DNA of 64,000 bases, taken from positions 1 through 64,000 of the forward strand of contig NZ_LGKG01000112.1 of NCBI RefSeq assembly GCF_001294335.1, in the 5' to 3' direction. Made by a program: the position numbers and the translations under genes. The stretch is from Streptomyces chattanoogensis (lineage in GTDB: Bacteria > Actinomycetota > Actinomycetes > Streptomycetales > Streptomycetaceae). Below the pieces are notes generated by a model. That model did no database searches, was not told the origin of the DNA, and saw nothing but the letters and a program-made list of their open reading frames with translations. Below are positions 24,340 through 33,489 of the stretch, piece by piece; positions within the stretch are counted from its first letter, which is position 1, and the number at the start of each line of letters is the position of its first letter.

Positions 24340-25827
24340 TCAGTGATGCACGCCCAGGAAGTGCTCGATCGGGCTGAGCGCGAAGTACGCCAGGAACACC
24401 GCGGAGAGCACCCACATCAGCCAGCCGGGCTCACGCCACTTGCCCTGGACGGCCTTGATGGCGACGTAGGCGATGCAGCCGGCGGCGATACCGGCGGTGA
24501 TGGAGTAGGTGAACGGCATCAGCACGGTCGTCAGGAACACCGGGATGGAGGTCGCCGGGTCGTCCCAGTTGATGTGCTTGGCATTGGTCAGCATCATCGA
24601 GCCGATCACCACCAGGGCGCCCGCCGCGACCTGCGTCGGGATGACCTGCGCCAGCGGGGTGAAGAAGAGGCACAGGGCGAAGCCGGTGCCGGTGATGACG
24701 CTGGCGAAGCCGGTGCGCGCCCCGTCGCCGACGCCCGCGGTGGACTCGACGAACACGGTCTGGCCGGAGGCTCCGGCGAGACCGCCGATGACGCCGCCGG
24801 CGCCGTCGATGGCCAGGGCCTTGTTCAGCCCGGGCATCTTGCCGTCCTTGTCGGCGAGGCCGGCCTGCTGGCCGATGCCGATGATGGTGCCCATGGCGTC
24901 GAAGAAGCCCGCCAGGACGAGGGTGAAGACGATGACGCCGATGGTGATGCCGCCGACGTTGCCCAGGCCGCTGAAGGACACATGGCCGAGCAGTCCGAAG
25001 TCAGGGGTGGAGACGAAGGAGCCGGAGAGCACCGGGGCGTTGGTGCCGCCCCAGTCCTTGGGAGTCAGGCCGGCCAGCTGGTGGACGACCGCGGCGAGGA
25101 CCGTGCCGCCGATGATGCCGATGAGGATGGCGCCGGGGACCTTGCGGATCTGGAGCAGGAAGATCAGCAGGACCGTGACGCAGAAGCAGAAGACGGGCCA
25201 GCCGGTGAGCATGTCGGCGGTGCCGAGCTGGATCGGCTTGGCGCCGGACATGCCGCCCGGGCCGGGCATGGAGGTGACGAAGCCCGCCTGGACGAGGCCG
25301 ATGAGGCAGACGAACAGACCGATGCCCATGGTGATCGCGTGCTTGAGGGGCAACGGGATGGCGTTCATGATCAGTTCGCGCAGGCCGGTGACGACGAGCA
25401 GGACGATCACGGCGCCGTAGATGACGCACATCGCCCAGGCGTTGTCCCAGGTCATGGTGGGGGCGACCTGGAAGGCCATCACGGCGGAAACGCTGAGACC
25501 CGCAGCCAGTGCGAGGGGGACGTTGCCGAGGAAGCCCATGGCGATGGTGGTGACGGCTGCGGCCAGTGCGGTCGCGGTGGTCACCTGGCCCGCGTCGAGG
25601 TGGGCCTTGGTGATGTCCTGGGCGCTGGTGAGAATCACCGGGTTCAGGAGGACGATGTACACCATCGCCATGAAGGTGGTGACGCCGCCACGCACCTCGC
25701 GGCCGATCGTCGATCCTCTGTCGGAGATGTGGAAATACCGGTCGAGCCAAGAGCGGCCGGCGGGCTGGCGTGAGCCGGTGCCCGCGTCTTCCGCCACCGT
25801 CTGTGGCTCAGTGGACTGCTGGGTCAT
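24340..25827 (-). CDS. NCS2 family purine permease (AzgA-like)
   Basis: The 495-residue protein has about 12 to 14 membrane spans and imports nucleobases with protons. Diagnostic segments are RGGVTTFMAMVYIVLLNPVI near the N-terminus, LPLKHAITMGIGLFVCLIGL in the middle, FFDAMGTIIGIGQQAGL, and GASGQTVFVESTAGVGDGAR (the conserved NCS2 motif). It looks like the AzgA/PbuG adenine-hypoxanthine-guanine type. It stands between the xanthine dehydrogenase genes and xdhC, so xanthine or hypoxanthine is a likely substrate in vivo. Confidence 0.93.
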   Translation of the reverse strand: MTQQSTEPQTVAEDAGTGSRQPAGRSWLDRYFHISDRGSTIGREVRGGVTTFMAMVYIVLLNPVILTSAQDITKAHLDAGQVTTATALAAAVTTIAMGFLGNVPLALAAGLSVSAVMAFQVAPTMTWDNAWAMCVIYGAVIVLLVVTGLRELIMNAIPLPLKHAITMGIGLFVCLIGLVQAGFVTSMPGPGGMSGAKPIQLGTADMLTGWPVFCFCVTVLLIFLLQIRKVPGAILIGIIGGTVLAAVVHQLAGLTPKDWGGTNAPVLSGSFVSTPDFGLLGHVSFSGLGNVGGITIGVIVFTLVLAGFFDAMGTIIGIGQQAGLADKDGKMPGLNKALAIDGAGGVIGGLAGASGQTVFVESTAGVGDGARTGFASVITGTGFALCLFFTPLAQVIPTQVAAGALVVIGSMMLTNAKHINWDDPATSIPVFLTTVLMPFTYSITAGIAAGCIAYVAIKAVQGKWREPGWLMWVLSAVFLAYFALSPIEHFLGVHH

Positions 25828-26073
25828 GGTGCCTGACTCCCAAGGTTCAATGGGACACCCGCATCAAGTGCGAGATTTGGGATGGAACTTCGGCTGCACG
25901 ACCCGGGGGACGGCCCGAGACGAACGTTGGTACTGACCCGGCCGGGGGGTGCCAGGCAGCGACTGCGTGGTGCGGGGTGGAGCAGGTGGTGCGGGTGGTG
26001 CGGGGTGGAACCGGGCGGTGCGCGGAGGAGGACGGACAGGGACACCCCTAGGCGCGCACCGCCCGGAACCGGT

Positions 26074-26096
26074 GTCCGGGGGCTGGGCCCCCGGAC
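26074..26096 (-). terminator. Terminator after the xanthine dehydrogenase operon
   Basis: GTCCGGGGGC (26074-26083) pairs perfectly with GCCCCCGGAC (26087-26096) over a 3-base loop, four bases beyond the leftward stop codon. The rest of the 272-base gap to the permease start is G-rich with repeated GGTGCGG units and no gene. Confidence 0.75.
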
Positions 26097-26099
26097 GGC

Positions 26100-28487
26100 T
26101 CAGGTGCCGGTGAGGTGCTCGGGGCGCACCGGCGTCTTGTTGAGCTCCAGCCCGGTCGCGTTCCGGATCGCCGCGAGGACGGCCGGAGTGGACGACAGGG
26201 TCGGGGCCTCGCCGAGACCGCGCAGACCGTACGGCGCGTTCGGGTCGGCGAGTTCGAGCACATCGACCGGGATGGTCGGGGTGTCGAGAATCGTGGGGAT
26301 CAGGTAGTCCGTGAAGGAGGGGTTGCGCACCTTCGCGGTCTTCGGGTCGACGATGATCTCCTCCATGACCGCCACGCCCAGGCCCTGGGTGGTGCCACCC
26401 TGGATCTGGCCGACGACGGACAGCGGGTTGAGCGCCTTGCCGACGTCCTGGGCGACGGCCAGCTCGATGACCTTCACCAGGCCGAGCTCGGTGTCCACCT
26501 CCACGACCGCGCGGTGCGCGGCGAAGGAGTACTGGACGTGGCCGAAGCCCTGGCCGGTCTTCAGGTCGAACGGCTCGGTGGGCCGGTGCCGGAACTCCAG
26601 CTCCAGGTCGACCGCCTCGCCCTCCAGGACGTCCGCGATGTCCGCGAGGACCTCGCCGCCGTCGGTGACGACCTTGCCGCCCTCCAGCAGCAGTTCGGCG
26701 GTGGCCCACGCGGGGTGGTACGTGCCGAACTTGACGCGGCCCCTCTCCAGGACCTTCTCGCGCACGGCCTCGCAGGTGTTCTTCACCGCGCCGCCGGTCA
26801 TGTACGTCTGCCGGGAGGCGGACGTCGAGCCGGCCGAGCCGACCTGGGTGTCGGCGGGGTGGATGGTGACCTGCTCGACGCCGAGCTCGGTGCGGGCGAT
26901 CTGGGCGTGGACGGTGATACCGCCCTGGCCGACCTCCGCCATCGCGGTGTGGACGGTGGCGACCGGCACGCCGCCGATGACCTCCATGCGCACCCGGGCG
27001 GTGGAGTAGTCGTCGAAGCCCTCGGAGAAGCCGACGTTCTTGATGCCGACGGCGTAGCCGATGCCGCGGACCACGCCCTCGCCGTGGGTGGTGTTGGACA
27101 GTCCGCCGGGCAGCGCGCGGACGTCGGCGCCCTCACCGGCCGCCAGCCACTGCTGCTCCGGGGGAAGCGGCATCGCCTTGATGCGGCGGAGCAGTTCGGC
27201 GACCGGGGCGGGCGAGTCGACGGGCTGGCCGGTGGGCATGATCGTGCCCTGTTCCATGGCGTTGAGCTGCCGGAACGCGACCGGGTCCAGGCCCAGCTTC
27301 TTGGCGAGCTTGTCCATCTGCGCCTCGTAGGCGAAGCACGCCTGGACCGCGCCGAAGCCGCGCATGGCGCCGCAGGGCGGGTTGTTGGAGTAGAGCGCGA
27401 TGGCCTCGATCTCGACGTCGTCGACGACGTACGGGCCGACGGACAGGGAGGAGGCGTTGCCGACGACGGCCGGGGAGGCGGAGGCGTAGGCGCCGCCGTC
27501 CAGCACGATCCGGCACTTCATGTGCGTGAGCTTGCCGTCCTTGGTGGCGCCGTGCTCGTACCAGAGCTTCGCCGGGTGGCGGTGGACGTGCCCGAAGAAC
27601 GACTCGAACCGGTTGTAGACGATCTTGACGGGCTTGTTGGTGCGCAGCGCCAGGAGGCAGGCGTGGATCTGCATCGAGATGTCCTCGCGGCCGCCGAAGG
27701 CACCGCCGACGCCGGAGAGCGTCATGCGGACCTTCTCCTCGGGCAGGCCGAGGACCGGGGCGATCTGCTTGAGGTCCGAGTGCAGCCACTGGGTGGCGAC
27801 GTAGAGGTCGACGCCGCCGTCCTCGCCGGGCACCGCGAGGCCGGACTCCGGGCCGAGGAAGGCCTGGTCCTGCATGCCGAAGACGTACTCGCCGGAGACG
27901 ATGACATCGGCCTTCTTGGCGGCCTCGTCGGCGTTGCCGCGGATGATCGGCTGGCGGTGGACGATGTTGGGGTGCGGGACGTGGCCGATGTGGTGGTCGT
28001 CGCGGCCCTCGTGGACCAGGATCGCGTCCTCGGCGAGTGCGGAGGCCTCGTCGGTGATGACGGGGAGTTCCCGGTACTCGATCTTGATCTTGGCGGCGGC
28101 GCGGCGCGCGGTCTCCGGGTGGTCGGCGGCGACCAGCGCCACCGGCTCACCGTGGTGGCGGACCTTGCCGTGCGCGAGAACCGGCGTGTCCTGGATCTCC
28201 AGGCCGTAGTTCTTCACGTCGGTGGGCAGGTCGTCGTAGGTGAGGACCGCGTAGACGCCGGAGGTCTTCAGCGCCTCGGAGGTGTCGATGGAGACGATCT
28301 CGGCATGCGCGGTCGTGGAGCGGAGCGTGAAGCCCCACAGCATGTCCTCGTGCCACATGTCCGAGGAGTAGGCGAACTCGCCGGTCACCTTGAGGGTGCC
28401 GTCGGGGCGGAGCGTGGAGGCACCGATCCCGGCGTCGGTCTTGCCGCCCTGGGTGAGGTTGGTGGGTGTACGGGTGGCACCAGCCAT
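26100..28487 (-). CDS. Xanthine dehydrogenase, molybdenum-binding subunit
   Basis: The 795-residue large subunit binds the molybdopterin cofactor and oxidises hypoxanthine/xanthine. It has the aldehyde oxidase/xanthine dehydrogenase hammerhead domain (residues 25-140: HHGEPVALVAADHPETA), the cofactor domains with QDQAFLGPESG, GVGGAFGGREDISMQ, RGFGAVQACFAYE and the C-terminal GEAPTLSSTPAVLAAIRNAT. The conserved catalytic glutamate lies in LRGLGEAP near residue 757. It starts at ATG 28487, five bases after the 2Fe-2S gene. A terminator follows. Confidence 0.95.
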   Translation of the reverse strand: MAGATRTPTNLTQGGKTDAGIGASTLRPDGTLKVTGEFAYSSDMWHEDMLWGFTLRSTTAHAEIVSIDTSEALKTSGVYAVLTYDDLPTDVKNYGLEIQDTPVLAHGKVRHHGEPVALVAADHPETARRAAAKIKIEYRELPVITDEASALAEDAILVHEGRDDHHIGHVPHPNIVHRQPIIRGNADEAAKKADVIVSGEYVFGMQDQAFLGPESGLAVPGEDGGVDLYVATQWLHSDLKQIAPVLGLPEEKVRMTLSGVGGAFGGREDISMQIHACLLALRTNKPVKIVYNRFESFFGHVHRHPAKLWYEHGATKDGKLTHMKCRIVLDGGAYASASPAVVGNASSLSVGPYVVDDVEIEAIALYSNNPPCGAMRGFGAVQACFAYEAQMDKLAKKLGLDPVAFRQLNAMEQGTIMPTGQPVDSPAPVAELLRRIKAMPLPPEQQWLAAGEGADVRALPGGLSNTTHGEGVVRGIGYAVGIKNVGFSEGFDDYSTARVRMEVIGGVPVATVHTAMAEVGQGGITVHAQIARTELGVEQVTIHPADTQVGSAGSTSASRQTYMTGGAVKNTCEAVREKVLERGRVKFGTYHPAWATAELLLEGGKVVTDGGEVLADIADVLEGEAVDLELEFRHRPTEPFDLKTGQGFGHVQYSFAAHRAVVEVDTELGLVKVIELAVAQDVGKALNPLSVVGQIQGGTTQGLGVAVMEEIIVDPKTAKVRNPSFTDYLIPTILDTPTIPVDVLELADPNAPYGLRGLGEAPTLSSTPAVLAAIRNATGLELNKTPVRPEHLTGT

Positions 28488-28492
28488 GGCGA

Positions 28493-29092
28493 TCAGGCCC
28501 CCTGTCCGGCGGTCTGGTTCTCGCCGCGGGCGGCCGCCAGCCGGACCGCGTCGAGGATCTTCTCGTAGCCCGTGCAGCGGCACAGGTTGCCCGACAGCGC
28601 CTCGCGGATGTCGGCGTCCGACGGGGAGTCGTTGCGCTCGAGCAGCTCGTCGGCGGCGACCAGCAGACCCGGGGTGCAGAATCCGCACTGGACCGCGCCG
28701 GCGTCGATGAACGCCTGCTGGATCGGGGAGAGGTCGGTGTTCTCGCCGGTCTGCGAGTCGGCCGGCTTGGACTGCCACTGCTGGGCTTCCTGGAGGCTCG
28801 TACCGCAGGCGCCGCTCGCGCAGCCGCTCTTCTCGGCCCGCTGCTTGGCGAAGTCCGCCAGACCCTCGACGGTCACCACCTCGCGGCCCTCGACCTGGCC
28901 GGCGGCGACCAGGCAGGAACAGACCGGCACACCGTCCAGGCGTACCGTGCAGGAACCGCATTCGCCCTGCTCACAGGCGTTCTTCGAACCCGGCAGGCCC
29001 ATCCGCTCGCGGAGGACGTACAGCAGGCTCTCGCCTTCCCAGACATCGTCGGCCTCCTGCTTGCGGCCGTTGACGGTGAATGTCACGCGCAC
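28493..29092 (-). CDS. Xanthine dehydrogenase, 2Fe-2S subunit
   Basis: The 199-residue protein carries two 2Fe-2S clusters. The N-terminal ferredoxin-like domain has CEQGECGSCTVRLDGVPVCSC (about residues 40-60). The C-terminal four-helix domain has VQCGFCTPG and LCRCTGYEKI. It relays electrons from molybdenum to FAD. Between the domains is an insertion of about 40 residues with extra cysteines (GCASGACGTS) not found in many homologues. The start GTG 29092 overlaps the FAD-subunit stop by 10 bases. Confidence 0.95.
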   Translation of the reverse strand: MRVTFTVNGRKQEADDVWEGESLLYVLRERMGLPGSKNACEQGECGSCTVRLDGVPVCSCLVAAGQVEGREVVTVEGLADFAKQRAEKSGCASGACGTSLQEAQQWQSKPADSQTGENTDLSPIQQAFIDAGAVQCGFCTPGLLVAADELLERNDSPSDADIREALSGNLCRCTGYEKILDAVRLAAARGENQTAGQGA

Positions 29093-29973
29093 TGTGCGCT
29101 CCTCTCGTTGCCGCGGTAGGACTCCCAGGTCCAGCCGAGGGTGCGGCGCGCCATGATCCCGACCGCGTGGCGGCGGTACTTGGCGCTGCCGCGCACATCG
29201 TCGATGGGGTTGCAGGCGCCGGAGGCGAGCTGCGCGAACTGCTTGGCGACGGACGGCGGGATCGGGGCACCGGACTCCCAGAAGCCGCCCTCGTCCAGCG
29301 CCGCGGCGAGGAACTCCTCGGCCTCCTTGGCGCGGATCGGGGTGGGCGCGGCCGAGCCGATGCCGGTGCGGACCGTGCGCGTTTCGGGGTGCAGCGCGAT
29401 ACCGAACGCGCAGACCGCGATGACCATGGCGTTACGGGTGCCGACCTTGGAGAACTGCTGCGGGCCGTCGGCCTTGGGCAGAACCACCGAGCGGATCAGC
29501 TCGTCGGGCTCCAGGGCGTTGCGCTTGACGCCGAGGTAGAACTCGTCGATCGGGATCATGCGGACGCCGCGCGCGGCGGACTCGACCTCGACCTCGCAGC
29601 CGGAGGCGAGCAGCGCGGGGTGCGCGTCGCCGGCCGGGGAGGCGCAGCCCAGGTTGCCGCCGACGCCGCCGCGGTTGCGGATCTGCGGGGAGGCGACGGT
29701 GTGCGACGCCAGCGCCAGGCCCGGGATCTCGCGCCGCAGGTTCTCCATGATCTTGGTGTAGGGAACGGAGGCGCCCAGCCGTACGGTCTTCTCCCCGACC
29801 TCCCACTCGCTCAGGTCACCGATACGGTTCAGGTCGAGCAGGTACTCGGGGCGGCGGTGGTCGAAGTTGATCTCGACCATCACGTCCGTGCCGCCCGCGA
29901 TGGGCACAGCGGTGGGGTGCTCGGCCTTAGCGGCGAGCGCCTCCTCCCAGCTGGCGGGGCGAAGGAAGTCCAT
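29083..29973 (-). CDS. Xanthine dehydrogenase, FAD-binding subunit
   Basis: The 296-residue subunit has the FAD_binding_5 domain: AVPIAGGTDVMVEINFDHRR, the SPQIRNRGGVGGNLGCASPA loop that holds FAD, and a CO dehydrogenase flavoprotein C-terminal domain (TGIGSAAPTPIRAKEAEEFL). It passes electrons to NAD+. It is the first gene of the leftward xdh operon, divergent from a PucR regulator gene 271 bases away. Gene order FAD - FeS - Mo is usual in Streptomyces. Confidence 0.95.
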   Translation of the reverse strand: MDFLRPASWEEALAAKAEHPTAVPIAGGTDVMVEINFDHRRPEYLLDLNRIGDLSEWEVGEKTVRLGASVPYTKIMENLRREIPGLALASHTVASPQIRNRGGVGGNLGCASPAGDAHPALLASGCEVEVESAARGVRMIPIDEFYLGVKRNALEPDELIRSVVLPKADGPQQFSKVGTRNAMVIAVCAFGIALHPETRTVRTGIGSAAPTPIRAKEAEEFLAAALDEGGFWESGAPIPPSVAKQFAQLASGACNPIDDVRGSAKYRRHAVGIMARRTLGWTWESYRGNERSAQCA

Positions 29974-30244
29974 GGGTGGCCTCTTCTACGAAATCGGGTC
30001 ATCCGCTGCTCACGGCGAGAATGGTGAGGGCCTCCGCCCTCGTCGCCATGGAGCTCGTTCACGTCTTGTTAACGCGGTTGGAGTTAGTGAACGCGCCTTG
30101 CACCCACCCGGTGCAGTCACCGAAACCATGAAGCGGTTGGCTGGCCAGGCCCACCGTCTTGTAGATTCGAACGAAAGACGAGGATCTGAAACCTCGCGGC
30201 ATTCCACCGGCCACACAAGACAGCAAAGAACGGCGGGCAAGGTC
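29974..30244. promoter_or_regulatory. Divergent control region between xdh operon and PucR gene
   Basis: The region is AT-richer than its flanks and holds TTAACGCGGTTGGAGTTAG and TTGTAGATTCGAACGAAAG patches plus a TGCACC/GGTGCA inverted repeat (30099-30104 and 30110-30115). No site can be assigned with certainty to PucR. Confidence 0.4.
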
Positions 30245-31909
30245 ATGCGGCTCCGCGCACTCCTGGACACCGACACTCTGGGCCTCCGGCTGCTCGGAGG
30301 CGAGGACGAGCTGGACCGAACGGTACGGGGTGTGATGACCACCGACCTCCGCGACCCCAGCAGATATCTCTCCGGCGGCGAACTGGTCCTGACGGGCCTC
30401 GCCTGGCGCCGTGAGCCGGAGGACTCCGAACGGTTCGTACGGATCCTGGCCTCCGCCGGGGTGGCCGGTCTGGCGGCCGGCGAGGCGGAGCTCGGCGCCG
30501 TCCCCGACGATCTCGTACAGGCCTGTACGCGGCACCGGCTGCCGCTGTTCTCGGTCGTCGAGGACGTGTCGTTCGCCTCCATCACCGAGTACGTCGTCCG
30601 CCAGGTCTCCAGCGAGCGGGCCGGTGACCTGGCCGCCGTGGTGGACCGCCACCGGCGCCTGATGACCTCCGGCCCCGCGGGCGGAGGCCCGGAGGTGGTC
30701 CTGGACCTGCTGGGATCGGACCTCGATCTGCGAGCCTGGGTGCTCTCCCCCACCGGCCGCCAGATCGCCGGCTCGACGCTGGCGGACTCCGGCCCGGAGC
30801 TGCCCGCCGAGGTCGGTGCCCGGCTCGCCGGCGAGCATCTGGCGGCTTCCCGCAGCGGCCGCCGGGGACCGCATCGGGTCACTCTCGGCGGTGCGACGTA
30901 CTCGCTCTTCCCGATCCGCGCCGACGGCCGTGACCTGCGCGAAACGGTGCTCTCGGACTGGCTGCTGGCGGTCGAGGCGGACGCCGGCGACTGGTCGGAG
31001 GAGCGGCTGGATCTGCTCAACGGCGTCACCCAGCTGATCGCCGTCGAACGGGACCGGCGGGACGCCGCCCGTACGGTGCGCCGGCGGCTCGCCCAGGAGG
31101 TGCTGGAGCTCGTCCAGACCGGCGCCCCGCCCGCCGAGATCGCGGCCCGGCTGCGGGTGGCGGCCCCGGTGCTGCTGCCGGGCCTGGGCACCGCGCCGCA
31201 CTGGCAGATCGTGGTGGCCCGGGTCGAGTGGGAGAACGGCGACCTGCCCGGCGGGCCGGTGGCCCAGGCGCTGCTGGAGGAGGTGCTGGTCGACCCCGGG
31301 ACGTTCGGGCCCGAACCGTCGGACCGGATCGCGGTGGCGCACACCGGCGACGAGGCGGTGGCGCTGGTGCCGCTGCCCGCCACAATGGACGAGGCCGGGG
31401 AGAGCGCGGCCGCCGGGCTGCACGCCGACGATCTGCTCGCCGTCGTCCGGGAACCGCTCGGCCGGGGCCTGTCGGACGACGGCCGGCTCACCGTCGGCGT
31501 CAGCGCCTCGGTGCATTCCGCCGAGGGCCTGCGCGGCGCCCTGGAGGAGGCCCGGCACGCCCGCCGGGTGGCCGCCGCCCGCCCCGGCCGGGTCTGCGCC
31601 GCCGGGCACGAGGAGCTGGCCTCGCACGTCCTGCTGCTGCCGTTCGTCCCCGACGACGTCCGCCGCGCCTTCACCGCCCGTCTCCTGGACCCGCTGCGCG
31701 ACTACGACCGCCGGCACCGCGCCGAGCTGATCCCCACGCTGGAGGCGTTCCTGGACTGCGACGGCTCGTGGACCCGCTGCGCCACCCGCCTCCATCTGCA
31801 TGTGAACACGCTGCGCTACCGGGTCGGCCGGATCGAGCAGCTGACCGGCCGCGATCTGTCCCGGCTCGAGGACAAGCTCGACTTCTTCCTGGCACTGCGG
31901 ATGAGCTGA
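30245..31909 (+). CDS. PucR family transcription regulator of purine catabolism
   Basis: The 554-residue protein has the N-terminal PucR sensor domain (residues 5-125: LRDPSRYLSGGELVLTGLAW, PLFSVVEDVSFASITEYV), a middle regulatory region, and the C-terminal PucR/CdaR helix-turn-helix (about 497-545: FLDCDGSWTRCATRLHLHVN, then TLRYRVGRIEQLTG). Such proteins sense allantoin or related purine breakdown products and activate purine genes. Its divergence from the xdh operon makes that operon the obvious target. ATG 30245 is chosen because the homology starts there; GCAAGG lies seven bases before it. Confidence 0.92.
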   Translation: MRLRALLDTDTLGLRLLGGEDELDRTVRGVMTTDLRDPSRYLSGGELVLTGLAWRREPEDSERFVRILASAGVAGLAAGEAELGAVPDDLVQACTRHRLPLFSVVEDVSFASITEYVVRQVSSERAGDLAAVVDRHRRLMTSGPAGGGPEVVLDLLGSDLDLRAWVLSPTGRQIAGSTLADSGPELPAEVGARLAGEHLAASRSGRRGPHRVTLGGATYSLFPIRADGRDLRETVLSDWLLAVEADAGDWSEERLDLLNGVTQLIAVERDRRDAARTVRRRLAQEVLELVQTGAPPAEIAARLRVAAPVLLPGLGTAPHWQIVVARVEWENGDLPGGPVAQALLEEVLVDPGTFGPEPSDRIAVAHTGDEAVALVPLPATMDEAGESAAAGLHADDLLAVVREPLGRGLSDDGRLTVGVSASVHSAEGLRGALEEARHARRVAAARPGRVCAAGHEELASHVLLLPFVPDDVRRAFTARLLDPLRDYDRRHRAELIPTLEAFLDCDGSWTRCATRLHLHVNTLRYRVGRIEQLTGRDLSRLEDKLDFFLALRMS

Positions 31910-31936
31910 CCCGCCGGGCCCTTGGGTCCCGGCCTT

Positions 31937-31965
31937 CGGATCCCGTCGCCGAGCGGCGGGATCCG
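31937..31965 (+). terminator. Terminator after the PucR gene
   Basis: CGGATCCCG (31937-31945) pairs with CGGGATCCG (31957-31965) around an 11-base loop, 28 bases after the stop codon. Confidence 0.65.
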
Positions 31966-32024
31966 CGTGTTTCCGGGGCGGCCCGGCGCCGCGGGCCGCT
32001 CTTCGGGTGAACGCATCGGGTACG

Positions 32025-32046
32025 CCGTTCGGGGTACCCCGAACGG
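32025..32046. repeat. Perfect 22-bp palindrome
   Basis: CCGTTCGGGGT at 32025-32035 is followed directly by its exact complement at 32036-32046. It lies in the 342-base gene-free stretch 31910-32251, between the PucR terminator and the next gene, and could be a second terminator or a dimer-binding site. Nothing else is visible in that stretch. Confidence 0.75.
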
Positions 32047-32251
32047 GCGCATCCCGTGCCACCCCGTTACCGCGCACGGCGGCCGCGCGGCACCACGGCG
32101 CCGCCGATCAGGGCCGCTGTACCGGCCCCGGACGCCCTCCCGGCGATTGTGAAATCATTCACCCACCCCCTTGGCCGCACCACGGAATTCGTGCTGAGAT
32201 TCGCCCACTGCATCCAGTTTCCCGCTCAATGGCGCGCTCGGGGAGGGCAAT

Positions 32252-33163
32252 GTGGCGGATACCGCCATGTCAGGATCCGCGGAATCCGCGGATTCCGTTA
32301 CGTCCGCGGAATCGGAAACCAGGCCGGCCGAATCGGCACCCGGATCAACAGAACCGGCATGTGAATCCCCATCGGTACCGACCCCGGCACCTCCGGTGCC
32401 GGCCGCCAGACAGGGCATGGACGACGACCCCCTCGACCGCGCGGTGTGGCGGCTGCGCTCCCGCGGCTGCTGGGACGACGCGGCCGCCCTCCTGGAGCCG
32501 CACGCGGCCCGTGACGCCGCCGCCGCGCTGCGCCGCGCCGCGCTGCTCGTCGAGCGCTGCATGTTCACCGCCACCGGGTGGGCCGCGGCCGAGGACGCGC
32601 TGCGCGCCGCCGAGGCGCTGGCCGGCGACGACGACGAGCGGGGCGGCGCGGCCTGTGAACGCGGTCATCTGGCGTACACGGCAACGGTGTTGGGCGTCCG
32701 GGACCGGGCCGACGAGGCGCGCTCGGCGCTCGGCCGGGCCGCGGCGCTGCTGGCTCCCGCCGCGGCCGGGCGTCCGCTGCTGGACTTCCGCCGCGGGCTG
32801 ATGGCCGAGCACATCGCCGACAGCCCGGACTCGGCACGCGCCGCCTACCGCCGCGCGCACGCCGGCGCCACCGCCCAGGGCGACACGCTGCTGCTGTCCT
32901 TCACCTGGCGCCATCTGGCCGGACTCGCCCTGCGCGACGGGGAGTTGGCGGAGGCCAGGCACGGCTTCGCCGAGTCGCTGCGGATCCGGGAGGAGCTGGG
33001 CTTCCTGGTCGGTACGGCGCCCGCGCTGGCGGCGCTGGCCGATGCCGTCCCCGAGGAGGACGCGCCCCGGCTGCGCGCCGAGGCCGCCCGGCTGTTCCGT
33101 CTCATGGGCGGGGTGCCCACCTGGCTCGCCGAGCATCTCTCGCCGCATCCGGCGGCCACGTAG
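32252..33163 (+). CDS. TPR-like helical protein of unknown function
   Basis: The 303-residue protein opens with a Ser/Glu/Pro-rich disordered stretch (residues 1-55, with SAESADSV repeats), followed by about five alpha-helical hairpins of TPR type: RSALGRAAALLAPAAAG, SARAAYRRAHAGATAQGDT, LRDGELAEARHGFAESL. TPR arrays mediate protein contacts; partners are unknown. GTG 32252 has GGGAGGG upstream. It ends in a hairpin. It has no operon partner. Confidence 0.72.
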   Translation: MADTAMSGSAESADSVTSAESETRPAESAPGSTEPACESPSVPTPAPPVPAARQGMDDDPLDRAVWRLRSRGCWDDAAALLEPHAARDAAAALRRAALLVERCMFTATGWAAAEDALRAAEALAGDDDERGGAACERGHLAYTATVLGVRDRADEARSALGRAAALLAPAAAGRPLLDFRRGLMAEHIADSPDSARAAYRRAHAGATAQGDTLLLSFTWRHLAGLALRDGELAEARHGFAESLRIREELGFLVGTAPALAALADAVPEEDAPRLRAEAARLFRLMGGVPTWLAEHLSPHPAAT

Positions 33164-33201
33164 CACGGCCGGGGCAACGTAGGACGCAGGACGTGCTACG
33201 T
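33158..33201 (+). terminator. Stem-loop overlapping the TPR gene stop
   Basis: ACGTAGCAC (33158-33166, which contains the stop codon) pairs perfectly with GTGCTACGT (33193-33201) across a 26-base loop. The remaining gene-free sequence to 33489 shows nothing else. Confidence 0.5.
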
Positions 33202-33489
33202 CACGTACGGACGGGGCTCGCCGGTCGGACACCGGGGACCGGCCCGCCCCGTCAACCCCCCGCCGTCAGCCATGCAACTCCCTCACCCGATTGGCCGAAA
33301 ATGTGCGCCGACCGCGGCGGATCGGCCGGGGTGCGGCGGTCGTTCCCTTGTGCGAGGCTCGGACCCAGGTGCCGCGGCCCCGTCCCACGCGCCCCGAAAT
33401 GGCCGCAAGTCGCAGTGCGACGCGGCGGCTGGGCCTGAATGCTGTTCCGGGACCAGCTCCCTTTGGCAGAGCCTTTCAGGAGGCCAATC

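Noticed and set aside
24166..25773. A 535-codon rightward frame across the purine permease
   Set aside because: The composition is typical of antisense Asp/Gly/Arg-rich frames; the leftward permease has clear membrane spans and the NCS2 motif.
26115..28568. An 817-codon rightward frame
   Set aside because: It is the mirror of the xanthine dehydrogenase molybdenum subunit and has no recognisable motif.
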